A DNA stretch of 64,000 bases from Rhizobiaceae bacterium (GCA_028281105.1 JANQKQ010000032.1:62001-126000), one strand, 5' to 3'. Numbered from the stretch's first letter, positions 40,901 to 46,604 are shown. Notes: a model not told the origin generated them from the sequence alone. Made by a program: numbers and translations.

Positions 40901-41643
40901 AAGCGCCGGCCGGTGGCATCATCCAGGAGTTCTACACGCCCTATCTCAACATCTTCGATTTCGATGGCGGCTTCGACGTCATCTACATCGATCCCGATAC
41001 GGGCGGCGTGATCAACCTGGGCTTCGTCGGCAACGGCGTGATCTCCACCAGTACGCTCGATCTGCTGTGCGAGGAAGCCGGCCTGATGAGCGACCAGTGC
41101 TCGCAGGTCCAGTTCACCCAGCCGGGCTCCAACCAGAACCTCGGTTCGTCAACCGGGTTCCCGGGTTCGGCCGGCGGCAACCAGGGCTTCTTCCAGGACG
41201 GCTTCGAGGAAGGCAACCAGTTCGCCTTCCCGTATCAGGTCTCCAATCCGGTGACCTTCGATGCAGCCGGTCTGGTCACCGATCAGCCGACGGCCACCGC
41301 GGCGTTCGCCGCCGTCACGTCGGCCGTGGCCAACCCGCCGCGGTTCGAGGTCGCGGCAAACCGTTCGATCAAGCGCAAGCCGCTGATCGCGCGGGTCGCC
41401 TCGGCTTCTCAGTTGACCGGGTTCGTCATTCCGGCCAAGGTGGCGGTCAAGCAGCCGGTTGCGGCGGCCTACTCCGCCCATGGCGGACTGGTTACCGGCT
41501 ATTCGGCGTTCCCGTCGGATGAAAACAGCTACGGTGAGTATCTGCGCGGTCACGACATCGCCCGCGCACAGTTGGAAGGCTCTTTCGGCAGCATGATCTC
41601 GTATGCAAGCGCCTACGAGGTTTATGTGAACGAAGCGCTATAA
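25963..41643 (+). CDS. Giant two-partner-secretion exoprotein (TpsA, filamentous-haemagglutinin-like)
   Basis: About 5,226 aa, exported through the TpsB pore encoded next. Signal peptide (ISGLLATASISAILAGTQAVA), then a TPS/haemagglutination-activity domain at about residues 35-290 with VIVDNGSMRSIVDWEDFSIG, YLINQNGIVIGASG and FVASTLDLSNEDFLGAGD. A LLLDPDDIT motif near residue 445 is typical of alphaproteobacterial FHA proteins. Residues about 698-4820 are a long Gly/Asp/Ala-rich beta-solenoid with roughly 40 modules marked by [I/V/L]GH[G/x], mostly preceded by A/R/Q and followed by GGxGGD and GDIxV strands. Inserts include Ca-binding-like DxDxDG repeats (about 2172-2222) and an Ala-rich helical segment (about 3966-4056). 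Two cysteines (5036, 5046) lie near the C-terminus, as in HMW1-type anchors. No frameshift was seen. ATG 25963 is preferred over 25954 for ribosome-site spacing. Confidence 0.93.
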   Translation: MTINVRLREQRISGLLATASISAILAGTQAVANPNNPTVVVGDVNVGGLGTSQVIVDNGSMRSIVDWEDFSIGAGESTVINQISNEAAILNRVTGSNMSEIYGSLTSNGEVYLINQNGIVIGASGIIETNGFVASTLDLSNEDFLGAGDMLFSQGIDTGSGITVHGKIRSISGGDIFLLSREIDISASAQIDANGGYVGLGAGEEILLRPTDTGDGRISIRAGKGRINNAGDVAGAAAELKAAGGNEYALAINNTGVVRATGVSRSGGRVMLTGGGKVRNTGRVRATRKVVVRSKVKVENKGEVRAVNGDKGGEIVFEAPEIVIETGSVLDVSAALGGGRMYVGGGFQGSQTNRAGEAIDISENARSVVVESGALLDASATQSGDGGEVIVWADGSTTFAGDVKATAADGVGGFAEISGKQVLNLAGFGADLAGSKGAGELLLDPDDITVSAATATGTNIILDSDIETLLEAGTSVTISTGAPGAGDNSSSATTTNPVGTVAGYADDADGTDEPGNVTFEAGVRITWVDNGTAIGGTGADQDALFTVHAAGDIVAATNVQIQHSERSDTDFIDGDGGIRFLAGGDILLGHPSTTAQSEHVAIGSEFGQNTFVAGDDGSGGGTAFDGTPDSANGDVVLLGGNKAFNFVQLGYKVFTLRASGSGRDLASAGVRAANGAINVSAGGHVVLTSGTGGASFVQIGHGGLRAAGQTLSGTKLATLDTINIVAEIAGDINVQAGVVAPGGNVDLNSSTVHGPSATNSNLFDHAKIGHGAVLSDTNGGNLVQGDISGDITVSALNSDVRLNTNFAPSSADGDDKLRAQIGHGSTFKFRGSGIGGAEISQGRISGDIAVTASTLVELGTTAATATGDDRFWIISQIGHGAFAELEYDGTAVSGDADFRVAYGSIANFEGISGDDTDGHGTDITVRAGTVKLTAIDTSRNSSGATGDVADNMIRNQIGHGAFTRYASGEVNAVASQDETVLNDQTVLPTNQSTGGTYQEEVAFINQSVTIPTINDLATFPTTTLTAAEQAALVLYLVANPNATDVTGTVAARTVTGVDYTEVVTQSATTVNLNTLVGNQTGDAQVRVEDLALVDTSGWTAAQQAALAAFIAGAATQTINTPATTAAAANLSGNKLDVTIHEGDIAGNIAIYDTSKTDNSGVVLEARVTAGQNAITHDVMLNRIGHGTASYIQAHDGANLAGGGTSNHAGTMTINQANILGANIIVDTSSQGTPATADDATESDNQDISVIAKVNAGLAKAEGNTAVSNIGHGGEIAVSTGDGGDAAAGNNASGNGGDIAIQRGTIWDGLEHYNGSAQTDAGYYFYGGSVDVTVRSSDQVFFTNETTAALSKVEANVTLTQAGHGSIFDLLTGNGGTTAAGGSGGRGGDIMVTWDNDEGRDYGHGTVASDDTARGIMGDIAVFANHDGTLTGTGNTTGYALDMTALDSAALSKADHNTNVAQIGQGDFFELITGDGNNGGNLNGATGQTNGGRGGNISVAFSDMKIESDVTVDVQGAIRGESIAKNALSRQQRGLVETVIGHGSRSFAVAGDGGAGGAPSATELVVGYNPDTAGGSVDDGSAQATLRGTDGEILRGGAVGGDGGDITIAYGDITDRYRYDVGATGAYYHDGLYELRAQIANASTTDNITISGDSDSDIVVYATHNESMTAAADKARSVYLHSQITHALSEGPGTEVNAQIGHNPRIQAQGGLAGAGGSAGNEQVRFDALQPDFSGGNGGDVTISNGDIIGDTTIEAERQVETFAQAGHGKESIVTALIGHNTQLIAITRAGGAGGDLFTGLGHTDNNIQEYWETANPAANGYLDDSPSGEIYTISIDDNGDGDTADAGETQNININAVFNAIPTLTAASTIADLDGADLSGLTEHQLTALEQFVQERFNHASNAPATPTAPLFTLVLQDLNKDDQHSLGDDGSLGTNPDRPADADGYHDDGIGIVSDGNDAVDTDKEVQTATYKLLFGSNTGSTAGAGIDNDNIGDGVDKNLAESATEFYKAGINPTNTNVGDNTTVSGYTSASGVENAAMVYDKDGNPQFILVVDAGDGNRRFYAANTVGNRAIIAANANYLIFLTQGAGAVFDSNVENTGGTPPSQFTFDDSYAYEADGVTLKGAVALNAIDLTVADKINRSWVYQGSDVTGGTYDGVQDAAADGLFTYVDLNLDGSMDLVDFDADGKFDIVDIDQNGVYDRIDGRMDNTGSDANGNANLIDYTNTTGIDYNANKREGGWSVADLSHADGGRGGNATAHVGYTQGDINVFTGNVNFAQNEAFGNGPNANNTGGGATVRATATTVTDSLVVRTDVQDNIVATGGKEDTVIARIGHGAYQYADTGGEYDDNKVGRTVFFTGTDTHGAAAGGNAGKNALNASGGDGGDGRSELGDDRVIKLATNTGGTNVTEIDHLVGDINVNTRMSHTDNTIRWDAGADGGNGDWVSNGGYAFVVDPQGNGISNITGASAGEDGSRDEKARNESSANRVVVSSKVDNASGENIGIAQIGHGAISIVDATEAKGGTGESGNGSEIQAHQTEIANGGAGGDATSVAHHLKGDLVVYAGRAPDPKAEITSIDVIAEEGSRILPGSSGDVVVAQIGHGRIGYAGSGAGGESDDAQWIANGGRGGDAVSIQREILDTSIVVNSAILFGHGMDVFAKAYQGSNHIVRAQIGQGDINFAESNAGGNGAQSRSSVAEQWNQQVNGGRGGDAVAQQAGYQYDITVDVGSAPDTTDADKASLRVITDASNIFLGTQNHILATIGSGGYSHADSTAASGGDAGTRSALGGIGVQGDSETPFKTFASYRNGGRGGNASSNIGLEGTGRSLSGRVVQTGQAFVGDEYLKDDTDGADITARTHDRSYDNIIYNDIEYLFNYANTLVGATTGNIFILGGQYTIAGLLQSDGATALTAANIAFLRTDSLATDPHVYLGGLDGIKVEGRNGPGDSHTRAVDTNTAQIGHSGFNRADAVSGQGISGNLAFGRITATNADGGEGIRRVFSANIQEGNGGNGGDAVATTGSVDGDIVVTNVVANEANNIGATLNNFAVSQTDIGHDGDANIVVYATGGTVSADHRVDARIGHGVASEALTNANGGDAAHPPHPAISFIAAVSTRGGGAGDASSVQGSLSGNVSVDAENSVILEAKKNTLAGDEGFFVGIGHRLENDLEALGQGGLSGLMGSPANIRQATFKDDGDDNRDDQSEVGSDKADEEQYLLATYKALYEVKQRMDGTWDPDGAGGNAADAAVNYATAYSRLSEYEKSLVRPVLGDPSATGEAARAITSEVRSFYASQQNYYGEHAYPNSLITTYDGTDYNGSETGTRVASAGKTTTDNTSIDHRFGGLSNNEGYGSGKDMTGIAGKNGVTGLLTLIFGARDNDIYTSGVDVAGDWDATNGPVNTTTVTETNTAVDESTYGNIAAPSADELETLRFILASSGDGGSVASGQGTLGGNITVNANAFDTDGNDGSTNSQANARGIYISTVDAALSGTDLMAIVGHGSELIKARGGDAGLDHNAITHTTAAIGGDGGDAIISQGAASGNIALNSDYVIDITAHNNALGVAEEDTRVGHQLKIGSMLEAFATGTNAAVVAGIGGQDQGLSSDGRNGNGGDVTIIQGGASGSVTFSATASLSTGHGINNNKTAIRIFANNANGLSGDHTEVHVGHDQHIDSARAGDAGRHHSLVSFDSKMGLVGVLEGKGGDVTVTQGQLTFDDLGASGTQSLSIVAHDLIDIRSFTGLTGVTRTLIGLDMTAGKEWQQGEFDDSATGNRLVAGIGGDTRVELFDDVDGGEADGGRVTVVQGSAITNGVSYYRAAVGNMTIRSTHNNVNILSDESGGSTYVEIGHQLKLSAQSGDGGVQRGITAKTAGDGGDIHVTRGQITGDILIETPGTGTAADGRLTVFGEDTAFAFIGHAAESILDTGNSGYSTAYFTANYDGTLANDAPEGSATAAGRNIALALGDIAGRTDAEITNVDRRDAKRLIDNTVAALEMALQYTDRLTPAQEANLRTAHAKAVAARTTLANAGAGANTVAQDVKAAALAAAAAIQEAGEGVAGTFGGVAHTVNDGLDGVGGTGNDLTSMFADHADGGDIIIVDDTDANDQASVLISGHVTLTANATEGFLGVFGDGGVVELGHRLVAKNTTGTGGGDGSNGVAGDGGSITIGDVTATLIGDLAQDAARSGFEVIGDVLLSGDELRFEADTSATGEARAGHDVFVKNAAGKNAINGGVGNGGAILSSLMVTGSAAVTINHITSSEGAENADWDTDDGTFNQLGHQVDTQNVSDSDVTGGGTADTNRGGKIVVRQDTSGAVTVNLDLDGDNDPNDMNIETSDANSRFRLGHEVNRRATEADIARSGNAGDDGADVTFSQTTGGDIVLSEIENLEIQSRSSTAGVFMGHLAIVYAQSGETGGNDDEFGGLVDADQVITGDLTIGSVAQPFRDFELESSSGSDAMVGHFGKLTAKSADDGAAPAPGARARDVDADQRISAPITAVAGDIELDSLSPSTSGRTHIGHEAVIAVDSDGAHAQVHSRSFINPVDAANPGDDDITIIVTNTNVPTGNDTATDGDGGDLELDNNVGFTQIGHRSISTVSHDVPGNTAASIFDTLQAIGGARDGAASDLIVLNADGTVADTSGAVISLDVFDNTVVDSDSGFAQIGHYISEEQGALSTTDAVVGTSQVRQVVGSDIVAGDGTPTSTTGLGDNLHVFAEGGGTSQIGHRSPSSNDFQVTGGTVITPQVLDGDITLEVGVDAAVDAPNGSAIDGDDVRVRGNATSTARIGHNHTDVAEASGNTVQFSAGDIWVRARADFHVENDGNVGHAHYDHASKAIDPNNAIAGAGTDRNRIRGLTTLGAGQNSPPEDSVVLADVFKIEGSATAPVSINSGYGGVGNADVDGELRFFMPAQQNLTIAGPAGTVLFNDSGVAATPDPVTVRTANASNVFSGTGGTDHEHPFTLMSTVAVGTTADYTDALIGTGNFTFYFEAPAGGIIQEFYTPYLNIFDFDGGFDVIYIDPDTGGVINLGFVGNGVISTSTLDLLCEEAGLMSDQCSQVQFTQPGSNQNLGSSTGFPGSAGGNQGFFQDGFEEGNQFAFPYQVSNPVTFDAAGLVTDQPTATAAFAAVTSAVANPPRFEVAANRSIKRKPLIARVASASQLTGFVIPAKVAVKQPVAAAYSAHGGLVTGYSAFPSDENSYGEYLRGHDIARAQLEGSFGSMISYASAYEVYVNEAL
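28054..40420 (+). repeat. IGHG module array within tpsA
   Basis: About 39 imperfect protein-level modules, spaced mostly 70-130 residues, each containing xxIGHG or a variant (IGHR, IGHQ, VGHD, LGHE, IGQG). Early copies keep the GHG form; later copies replace the last glycine by larger residues. Flanking strands share the GGDIxV pattern. DNA identity between copies is low, so these are old duplications. Copy number is my visual count. Confidence 0.8.
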
Positions 41644-41710
41644 AAGGAAGAATTGTGGGCGGCTTTGTGTTATAGGCATTTTTAGTGCCGCTCGCTGGGC
41701 AATATAACAA

Positions 41711-41774
41711 GGCCGCTTTTGTGGCCACTTAACAGGGAACTTTGGGTCGCGCCGTGCACGCGTGTTCCAAAGTT
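41711..41774 (+). promoter_or_regulatory. Hairpins in the tpsA-tpsB gap
   Basis: GGCC (41711-41714) pairs with GGCC (41723-41726) around GCTTTTGT, and AACTTTGG (41738-41745) pairs with CCAAAGTT (41767-41774). Together they could attenuate transcription or protect the mRNA end, adjusting the ratio of exoprotein to pore. Function is inference. Confidence 0.35.
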
Positions 41775-41790
41775 GGGGCAGGTCAGAGTG

Positions 41791-43533
41791 ATGAGTCAGA
41801 CGGGTTTTCGCTTAGTGAAATTCGCGTTTGCTGCATGCATTTGCATGGTGTTGCTTGCACCGGGTGACTTGGCGTTTGCCCAGGCGCTCGACCGCTACAC
41901 CCAGGGAATCACCCGAGAACCGGCCAGACCCGTGGCGCTGACGCCCGGCGCGGTGGCCGATCCGGCCAGCGACGCGACCGTCCTGGTCGATTCGCTCAAC
42001 GGCATCGTTATCGTCAACGACCCGGCCGCGGTGTCGATCGGCGGCACCAGCGCGGTAGGCGTCGAGGTGCGCGGCGACGCGGTTCCGCTGCTCGTTTCCC
42101 AGGCGGCGCTGTCCTATATCGGCCAGCCGATTTCGCTGGCGGCCCTGGATGCCCTGACCCGCGACATGGTTCTCGCCTATCGCGACGCCGACATGCCGGT
42201 GGTCAACGTGGTGGTCCCGCCCCAGGACATCTCCAACGGCGTCCTGCAGATCATCGCGGTCGTCGGTCGTCTCGGCCGCCTGGCCGTTGACGGCAATGCT
42301 TCCGACCCGGCCTATTATGTCGACGACTTCCCGCTCGCCCAGGGCGACGTGATTCGCGAAGGCGCGGTGCTCGATCATCTGCGCTGGAAGAGCCGTCGTT
42401 CCCATCGCCGGGTCGACGCGATCTACTCGCCGGGCGAATCGTTCAGCTATACCGACCTGACCTTCGACGTCACCGAAGAGAAGCCCTGGTCGATCTTCTT
42501 CGGCGTCGACAATACCGGCAGCGGCGGCAACTCCGTCGGCCAGTACCGGTTCTTCAGCGGGTTTACCGCCGGCGACTTCCTGGGCTACGCCGACCACGAA
42601 CTGTCCTATCAGTTCACCACGTCGGAGAAGGGCACCAACGCGCTCGCCGCCCACGTGGTCTCCTACATCCTGCCGATCCAGAACCTGCGCCAGACCGACT
42701 TCCAGTTCACCGCCGCGCACGTCAAGTCCAGCGTTTCGGGCACGGTGGCGAGCGAAGGCGAAAGCTATCAGTACAGCGGCACTCTGATCACCCAGCTGCC
42801 GCGCTTCAACGTGTGGTCGATCGATTTCCTGCGCGGCTTCGAATATAAGAAGAGCGACAACGTTCTGGAGTTCGGCGGCACCCCGATCACCAATAACACC
42901 ACCCAGATCGGCCAGTACTTCCTGCAGTTGACCGGACAGCGCGGCAACACCGCCAGCACCAGCAACTTCTACGCCGGCATCTGGATCTCGCCGGGCGACA
43001 TGTTCCGCAACAACAACAACGTTGCGTTCGCCGGCACGCGCACCGATGCCGTCGCTCATTACACCTACTTCCGCGCCGGGCTGGATCACATGATCTTCCT
43101 GCCCGCCGACATGCGGTTCGCCATGGAGCTTGACGCGCAGTGGGCGTCTGAGCGGCTGCTGCCGTCCGAGCAGATGTATATCGGTGGCCTGAACACGGTT
43201 CGCGGCTTCGACGAGAACACGCTCAAGGGCGACAATGGCGGCCTGGCCCGCTTCGAGCTCCATTCGCCCCGCTATTCGCTGGCGGCCGATCAGGGCGACG
43301 ATGCGCTGCGGGTGTACACGTTCTTCGACGTGGCGCAGGTCTCCAACAACGGGCCGATCAACGCCACCGAGCGGACCGGTACGCTGGCCGGCGCGGGGGT
43401 TGGCCTGACCTACCAGGTGGGCAGCAACTTCTCGACGGAAGTCGCCTATGGCTGGGAGGTGATCGACAATTCCGATGCCGGACAACAGCCGCACCATGGC
43501 CGTCTCCACTTCCGGGCGATCGGCCGCTTTTGA
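41791..43533 (+). CDS. TpsB outer-membrane transporter, FhaC/ShlB family
   Basis: About 580 aa, Omp85-superfamily pore for the adjacent TpsA. Signal peptide (FAFAACICMVLLAPGDLAFA), two POTRA-like periplasmic domains (ALSYIGQPISLAALDALTRD and VDDFPLAQGDVIREGAVLDH), then a beta-barrel of alternating strands ending in aromatic ...HFRAIGRF. The L6-loop tetrad VRGF lies at residues 470-473 in GLNTVRGFDENTL, the signature of this superfamily. Start is ATG 41791; upstream in-frame codons lie in the hairpin region. Placed 147 nt downstream of tpsA on the same strand, the A-then-B order also seen in fha-type loci. Its stop overlaps the possible TTG start of the next ORF. Confidence 0.92.
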   Translation: MSQTGFRLVKFAFAACICMVLLAPGDLAFAQALDRYTQGITREPARPVALTPGAVADPASDATVLVDSLNGIVIVNDPAAVSIGGTSAVGVEVRGDAVPLLVSQAALSYIGQPISLAALDALTRDMVLAYRDADMPVVNVVVPPQDISNGVLQIIAVVGRLGRLAVDGNASDPAYYVDDFPLAQGDVIREGAVLDHLRWKSRRSHRRVDAIYSPGESFSYTDLTFDVTEEKPWSIFFGVDNTGSGGNSVGQYRFFSGFTAGDFLGYADHELSYQFTTSEKGTNALAAHVVSYILPIQNLRQTDFQFTAAHVKSSVSGTVASEGESYQYSGTLITQLPRFNVWSIDFLRGFEYKKSDNVLEFGGTPITNNTTQIGQYFLQLTGQRGNTASTSNFYAGIWISPGDMFRNNNNVAFAGTRTDAVAHYTYFRAGLDHMIFLPADMRFAMELDAQWASERLLPSEQMYIGGLNTVRGFDENTLKGDNGGLARFELHSPRYSLAADQGDDALRVYTFFDVAQVSNNGPINATERTGTLAGAGVGLTYQVGSNFSTEVAYGWEVIDNSDAGQQPHHGRLHFRAIGRF

Positions 43534-43538
43534 TCCCA

Positions 43539-44081
43539 ATGCCGACTGAGGCGCGGGACACCGCGAAGGCCGGGGCCGATCAGGGCCCCGAGGCCTATCT
43601 GGTCAAAACCGTTACGCAGATCGAGGCCGAGGTGTTCGAGCAGCTCGCCGCGGCCGGCGCGGCGCGGGCCGATCCGAAAAATCCCGGCAGCTATATCGTC
43701 ACCGACAAGCAGATGGCTCAGTCTCAGAACATCATGCCGAAGGTGCTCGACCCGCTTGGCCGGGAAGGGTGGCTGCTTTGCGCGGTCAACCGCATGGAGT
43801 GCTACATGTTTCGCCGGCTGCCGGTTAACCAAATGGTGGAATACCGGGTGCTATCTCCCGCCGATCTTGACAGAATGGCGCTCGACCGGCTTCAACAGGA
43901 CGGCTCCATGCGCCTCAACGCGTTCGAAGGCGCCACGCCGGTGTTGGAGGTGACCGACCCGGCAGCGATTCGCATTCAGGATGTGTTGCCGCAGACGCTT
44001 GGCGAACTCGCCCGCGACGGCTGGTTCCTGACCACCGTCAACGGGCCGCAACTGTATTTTTTCGCACGTTACATCAACTAA
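43539..44081 (+). CDS. Small protein with two DUF4177-like halves, downstream of tpsB
   Basis: About 180 aa, no signal peptide, so probably cytosolic. It has an internal duplication: NIMPKVLDPLGREGWLLCAVNRMECYMFRRL in the first half and DVLPQTLGELARDGWFLTTV followed by LYFFARYIN in the second. The LxxLGxxGWxL pattern resembles DUF4177-type domains. The frame opens at TTG 43530, overlapping the tpsB stop, with ATG 43539 five nt after that stop; either implies coupling to tpsB. Function unknown; position suggests a role in making or regulating the exoprotein. Confidence 0.7.
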   Translation: MPTEARDTAKAGADQGPEAYLVKTVTQIEAEVFEQLAAAGAARADPKNPGSYIVTDKQMAQSQNIMPKVLDPLGREGWLLCAVNRMECYMFRRLPVNQMVEYRVLSPADLDRMALDRLQQDGSMRLNAFEGATPVLEVTDPAAIRIQDVLPQTLGELARDGWFLTTVNGPQLYFFARYIN

Positions 44082-44101
44082 ACGGAAGGCCGCTCGGCCA
44101 A

Positions 44102-44674
44102 ATGGGGTGTGTAGTGAACCAAAGAACGATTGGCGCGTTTGCGCTTGTGGGTTGCATGCTGGCCGCGGGCGCGGCCGCCGCGCAGGATACGCCGGTGCCG
44201 AACCGGCTCACCGAGGCCTACGGGTCCTGGACGGTGGAATGCACCAACGTCAAGGTGCCGGCCAAGACGGATGACGGCAGCGAGGGCGAACCCGAATCGC
44301 GGCTGATCTGTGAGGCGGGCCAGACCTTCACCAACCAGAAGACCGGCAACGAAGTCGCCAAGCTGGTGTTCGCGGTCGATGCCGACGACAGCGAGAAGCT
44401 GATCGTCGCCGCCCGGATCATCGTCGATGCGTCGTTCGAGAAGACACCGTCGCTCGTCGACGGCGAAGAAGAGATCGCCACCGGCAAGTTCACCCGGTGC
44501 AGCGGCAGCTTCTGCTTCATGCAGTTTGACGTCGACAACGACAAGGTCGACCAACTCACCGCGGCCGAGAGCCCGGGCCTGCAGTACCCGATCGCCAACG
44601 GCCGGGTGATTCGCATCAACATCGCCGCCGACGGTCTCGTCGACGCCCTGGCCGCGCTGAAGTCGAAAGGCTAG
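44102..44674 (+). CDS. Invasion-associated locus B (IalB) family periplasmic protein
   Basis: 190 aa. Signal peptide (FALVGCMLAAGAAAAQ) and the IalB fold pattern: YGSWTVECTN, LICEAGQTFTN, a long beta region, then FTRCSGSFCFMQFDVD with paired cysteines and a C-terminal GRVIRINIAADGLVDALAAL. IalB proteins of Bartonella promote erythrocyte invasion, but the family is widespread in free-living alphaproteobacteria, where its role is unclear. It follows the DUF4177-like gene after 20 nt and precedes the SapC gene, consistent with one operon. Confidence 0.88.
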   Translation: MGCVVNQRTIGAFALVGCMLAAGAAAAQDTPVPNRLTEAYGSWTVECTNVKVPAKTDDGSEGEPESRLICEAGQTFTNQKTGNEVAKLVFAVDADDSEKLIVAARIIVDASFEKTPSLVDGEEEIATGKFTRCSGSFCFMQFDVDNDKVDQLTAAESPGLQYPIANGRVIRINIAADGLVDALAALKSKG

Positions 44675-44808
44675 ACGGCGGCCTCGGCAACAAGCCGTCC
44701 GGCTTTGCGCCGGCGGATTTGCATGAGACAACGGGCGAGGCATTTCCCTGATTCGAAGGAAGCAGGAAACGCGATACACGCACGGTTCATTATCGAGCGA
44801 GCAAGATC

Positions 44809-45693
44809 ATGGCCAGCAAGACCAGCAAAACCAGCAAAGACACCAAGTCCGGCGCGGCTGCGCCCAAGCGCGCCACCCGGTCCAAGAAGCAACCGGCCAA
44901 GCAGGCCGGAACTGCAAAGGCGACTGGCGCGGCAAAAGCCACCAACGGCGCCGATCAGCGCGAGGCGGCCGCGGCCGCCGGGCCGGCGACCGGCCTGCCG
45001 GCGCTGTTCGCCGACGTCCAGGCGCTCAACGCCCAGCTGCATGCCAAGCTGAAGCTGGCTCCGGCCAAGGATCATCGCTTCGCCGCGGTCATGAATTCGA
45101 TCGTGCTCGCGGTGTCCGAGTTTCCCGAAGCCTCCCGCGATTACCCGATCGTCTTCGCCGACGATGAGGAGAACCCGCTGCCCTATGCGGTCACCGGCCA
45201 CACCGCCGGCGCCAACCAATATGTCGACAAGGACGGCAGTTGGCGCGCCCAGACCTATATTCCCGCCTATGTGCGGCGCTACCCGTTCATCCTGATCGAA
45301 AGCCCGGACGGCAACACGCTCACCCTGGGCGTGGACCCGACCAGCGATATGCTCTCGCCCAAGCAGGGCGAGGCGCTGTATGACGCAGAGGGCAAGCCGA
45401 CCCAGACCGTCCAGAACGCGCTGCGGTTCTGCCTGGCCTACAAGAACGAGATGGACCGCACCTCGCAATTGTCCAAGCAACTCATGGAGTCCGGCATTCT
45501 GGTCTCGCGCGGCGCCGAGGTGACCCTGCCCGACGGAACCAAGTCGATGATCTCCGGCTTCCGCGTCGCCGACGAACAGAAGCTGGCCGAGCTGCCCGAC
45601 GACAAGTTCCTCGAGCTGCGCAAGTCGGGCGCTCTGGTGATGGCCTACGCCCACCTGATCTCCATGCGCGCCTGGCGCAACCTGCTCGGCTGA
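44809..45693 (+). CDS. SapC-family protein with Lys/Ala-rich N-terminal tail
   Basis: 294 aa. The first about 60 residues are low-complexity Lys/Ala/Thr (KTSKTSKDTK, KRATRSKKQPAKQAG), like histone-H1-type tails. The remainder is a SapC domain: KDHRFAAVMNSIVLAVSEFP, YPIVFADDEENPLPYAVTGH, YIPAYVRRYPFILIE and FCLAYKNEMDRTSQLSKQL. SapC was named from the Campylobacter S-layer locus; its biochemical role is not settled. No signal peptide. Last gene in the same-strand run beginning with tpsA, 134 nt after ialB; it converges with the dienelactone-hydrolase-like gene. Confidence 0.85.
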   Translation: MASKTSKTSKDTKSGAAAPKRATRSKKQPAKQAGTAKATGAAKATNGADQREAAAAAGPATGLPALFADVQALNAQLHAKLKLAPAKDHRFAAVMNSIVLAVSEFPEASRDYPIVFADDEENPLPYAVTGHTAGANQYVDKDGSWRAQTYIPAYVRRYPFILIESPDGNTLTLGVDPTSDMLSPKQGEALYDAEGKPTQTVQNALRFCLAYKNEMDRTSQLSKQLMESGILVSRGAEVTLPDGTKSMISGFRVADEQKLAELPDDKFLELRKSGALVMAYAHLISMRAWRNLLG

Positions 45694-45731
45694 CCGGCGG
45701 GAGATACCCACCGGGCCTTGGCCGCCGTCGG

Positions 45732-46604
45732 CTATTTCAGGGACCGCGCGAAGAATTCCGGCACGATGCGCATGGCGTCGGCGCGTGCGGCCGCGTGCGT
45801 GCCGATCAAGGGCGTCGACCCGTCCTTGAGCCTGGGACCCGAGCGCCGTCGCAGCTTCAGATTGGGCGCGTCGAACGAATGCGCCGCGTCGCGATAGGCC
45901 TTGATGGCGGCCGGCCCGCCGCGACCGGCTACGCCCGCGATGAACGCCCGGCACGGACCGGCCGGCGTCCAGTTGTCCCTGGCCCCATGCAACACCAGCA
46001 GCGGCGCGATGGTGGCCCAGGTTCCCGGCTCCACGCTGGTGAACGGCTTCGATTGAAGCGTCTTACTGCAGGTGGCCGGGTAAAGCGCGACCGCGGCTTT
46101 GAAGTCGTGGCCGGGCGCCGGCGTGGGTCGGCCGATGCTCGCCGTGTTGACGCTCAGCAACACGATGCCGCCACCCTGCGACCAGCCCATCAGCCCGATC
46201 CGGTCCGGCGCGATATCGGCGCGCGCCTGCAGGTAGGTCAGCGCGCCGTACGCGTCCGCAGGCCGGGTTCGAAGCATGGTGCGGCGCGCCTGCCGCAGGC
46301 CGCATGTAGTGCTGAACCCCCTGGGCCGCGCGCTGTCGAAGGCGAGCACCGCATAGCCGGCCTCGTTGAGATGGCGCGCCCAGGCTCCATAGGTCGCCGA
46401 AATGCCGCCGCCGATGCCGATCCCGCTGCACCCATGCAGGAAGACAATCGCCGGGTAGGGCGGGGTGGCCCCGCTCGGCGCGTAGAACCATGCGGGAAGC
46501 CGTGTGCCGTCCGCCCCCGCAAACTCGACCCTGTCGGCGGCCGACGCGGCCGCGCCGCCCGCCAGGGCGAGGATCACCGCCAGGATCCAGCTTACCGGCT
46601 TCAT
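45732..46604 (-). CDS. Dienelactone-hydrolase-like secreted alpha/beta hydrolase
   Basis: About 290 aa with a signal peptide (VSWILAVILALAGGAAASA). Alpha/beta hydrolase motifs: oxyanion region VFLHGCSGIGIGGG, nucleophile GWSQGG, an aspartate in LVLHGARDNWTP and a histidine in DAAHSFDAP. Prefers small esters or lactones by family analogy; substrate unknown. The frame opens at 46643; ATG 46604 is chosen because GAAGGG lies 7 nt upstream and it starts right at the signal peptide. ATG 46610 is the alternative. Confidence 0.85.
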   Translation of the reverse strand: MKPVSWILAVILALAGGAAASAADRVEFAGADGTRLPAWFYAPSGATPPYPAIVFLHGCSGIGIGGGISATYGAWARHLNEAGYAVLAFDSARPRGFSTTCGLRQARRTMLRTRPADAYGALTYLQARADIAPDRIGLMGWSQGGGIVLLSVNTASIGRPTPAPGHDFKAAVALYPATCSKTLQSKPFTSVEPGTWATIAPLLVLHGARDNWTPAGPCRAFIAGVAGRGGPAAIKAYRDAAHSFDAPNLKLRRRSGPRLKDGSTPLIGTHAAARADAMRIVPEFFARSLK

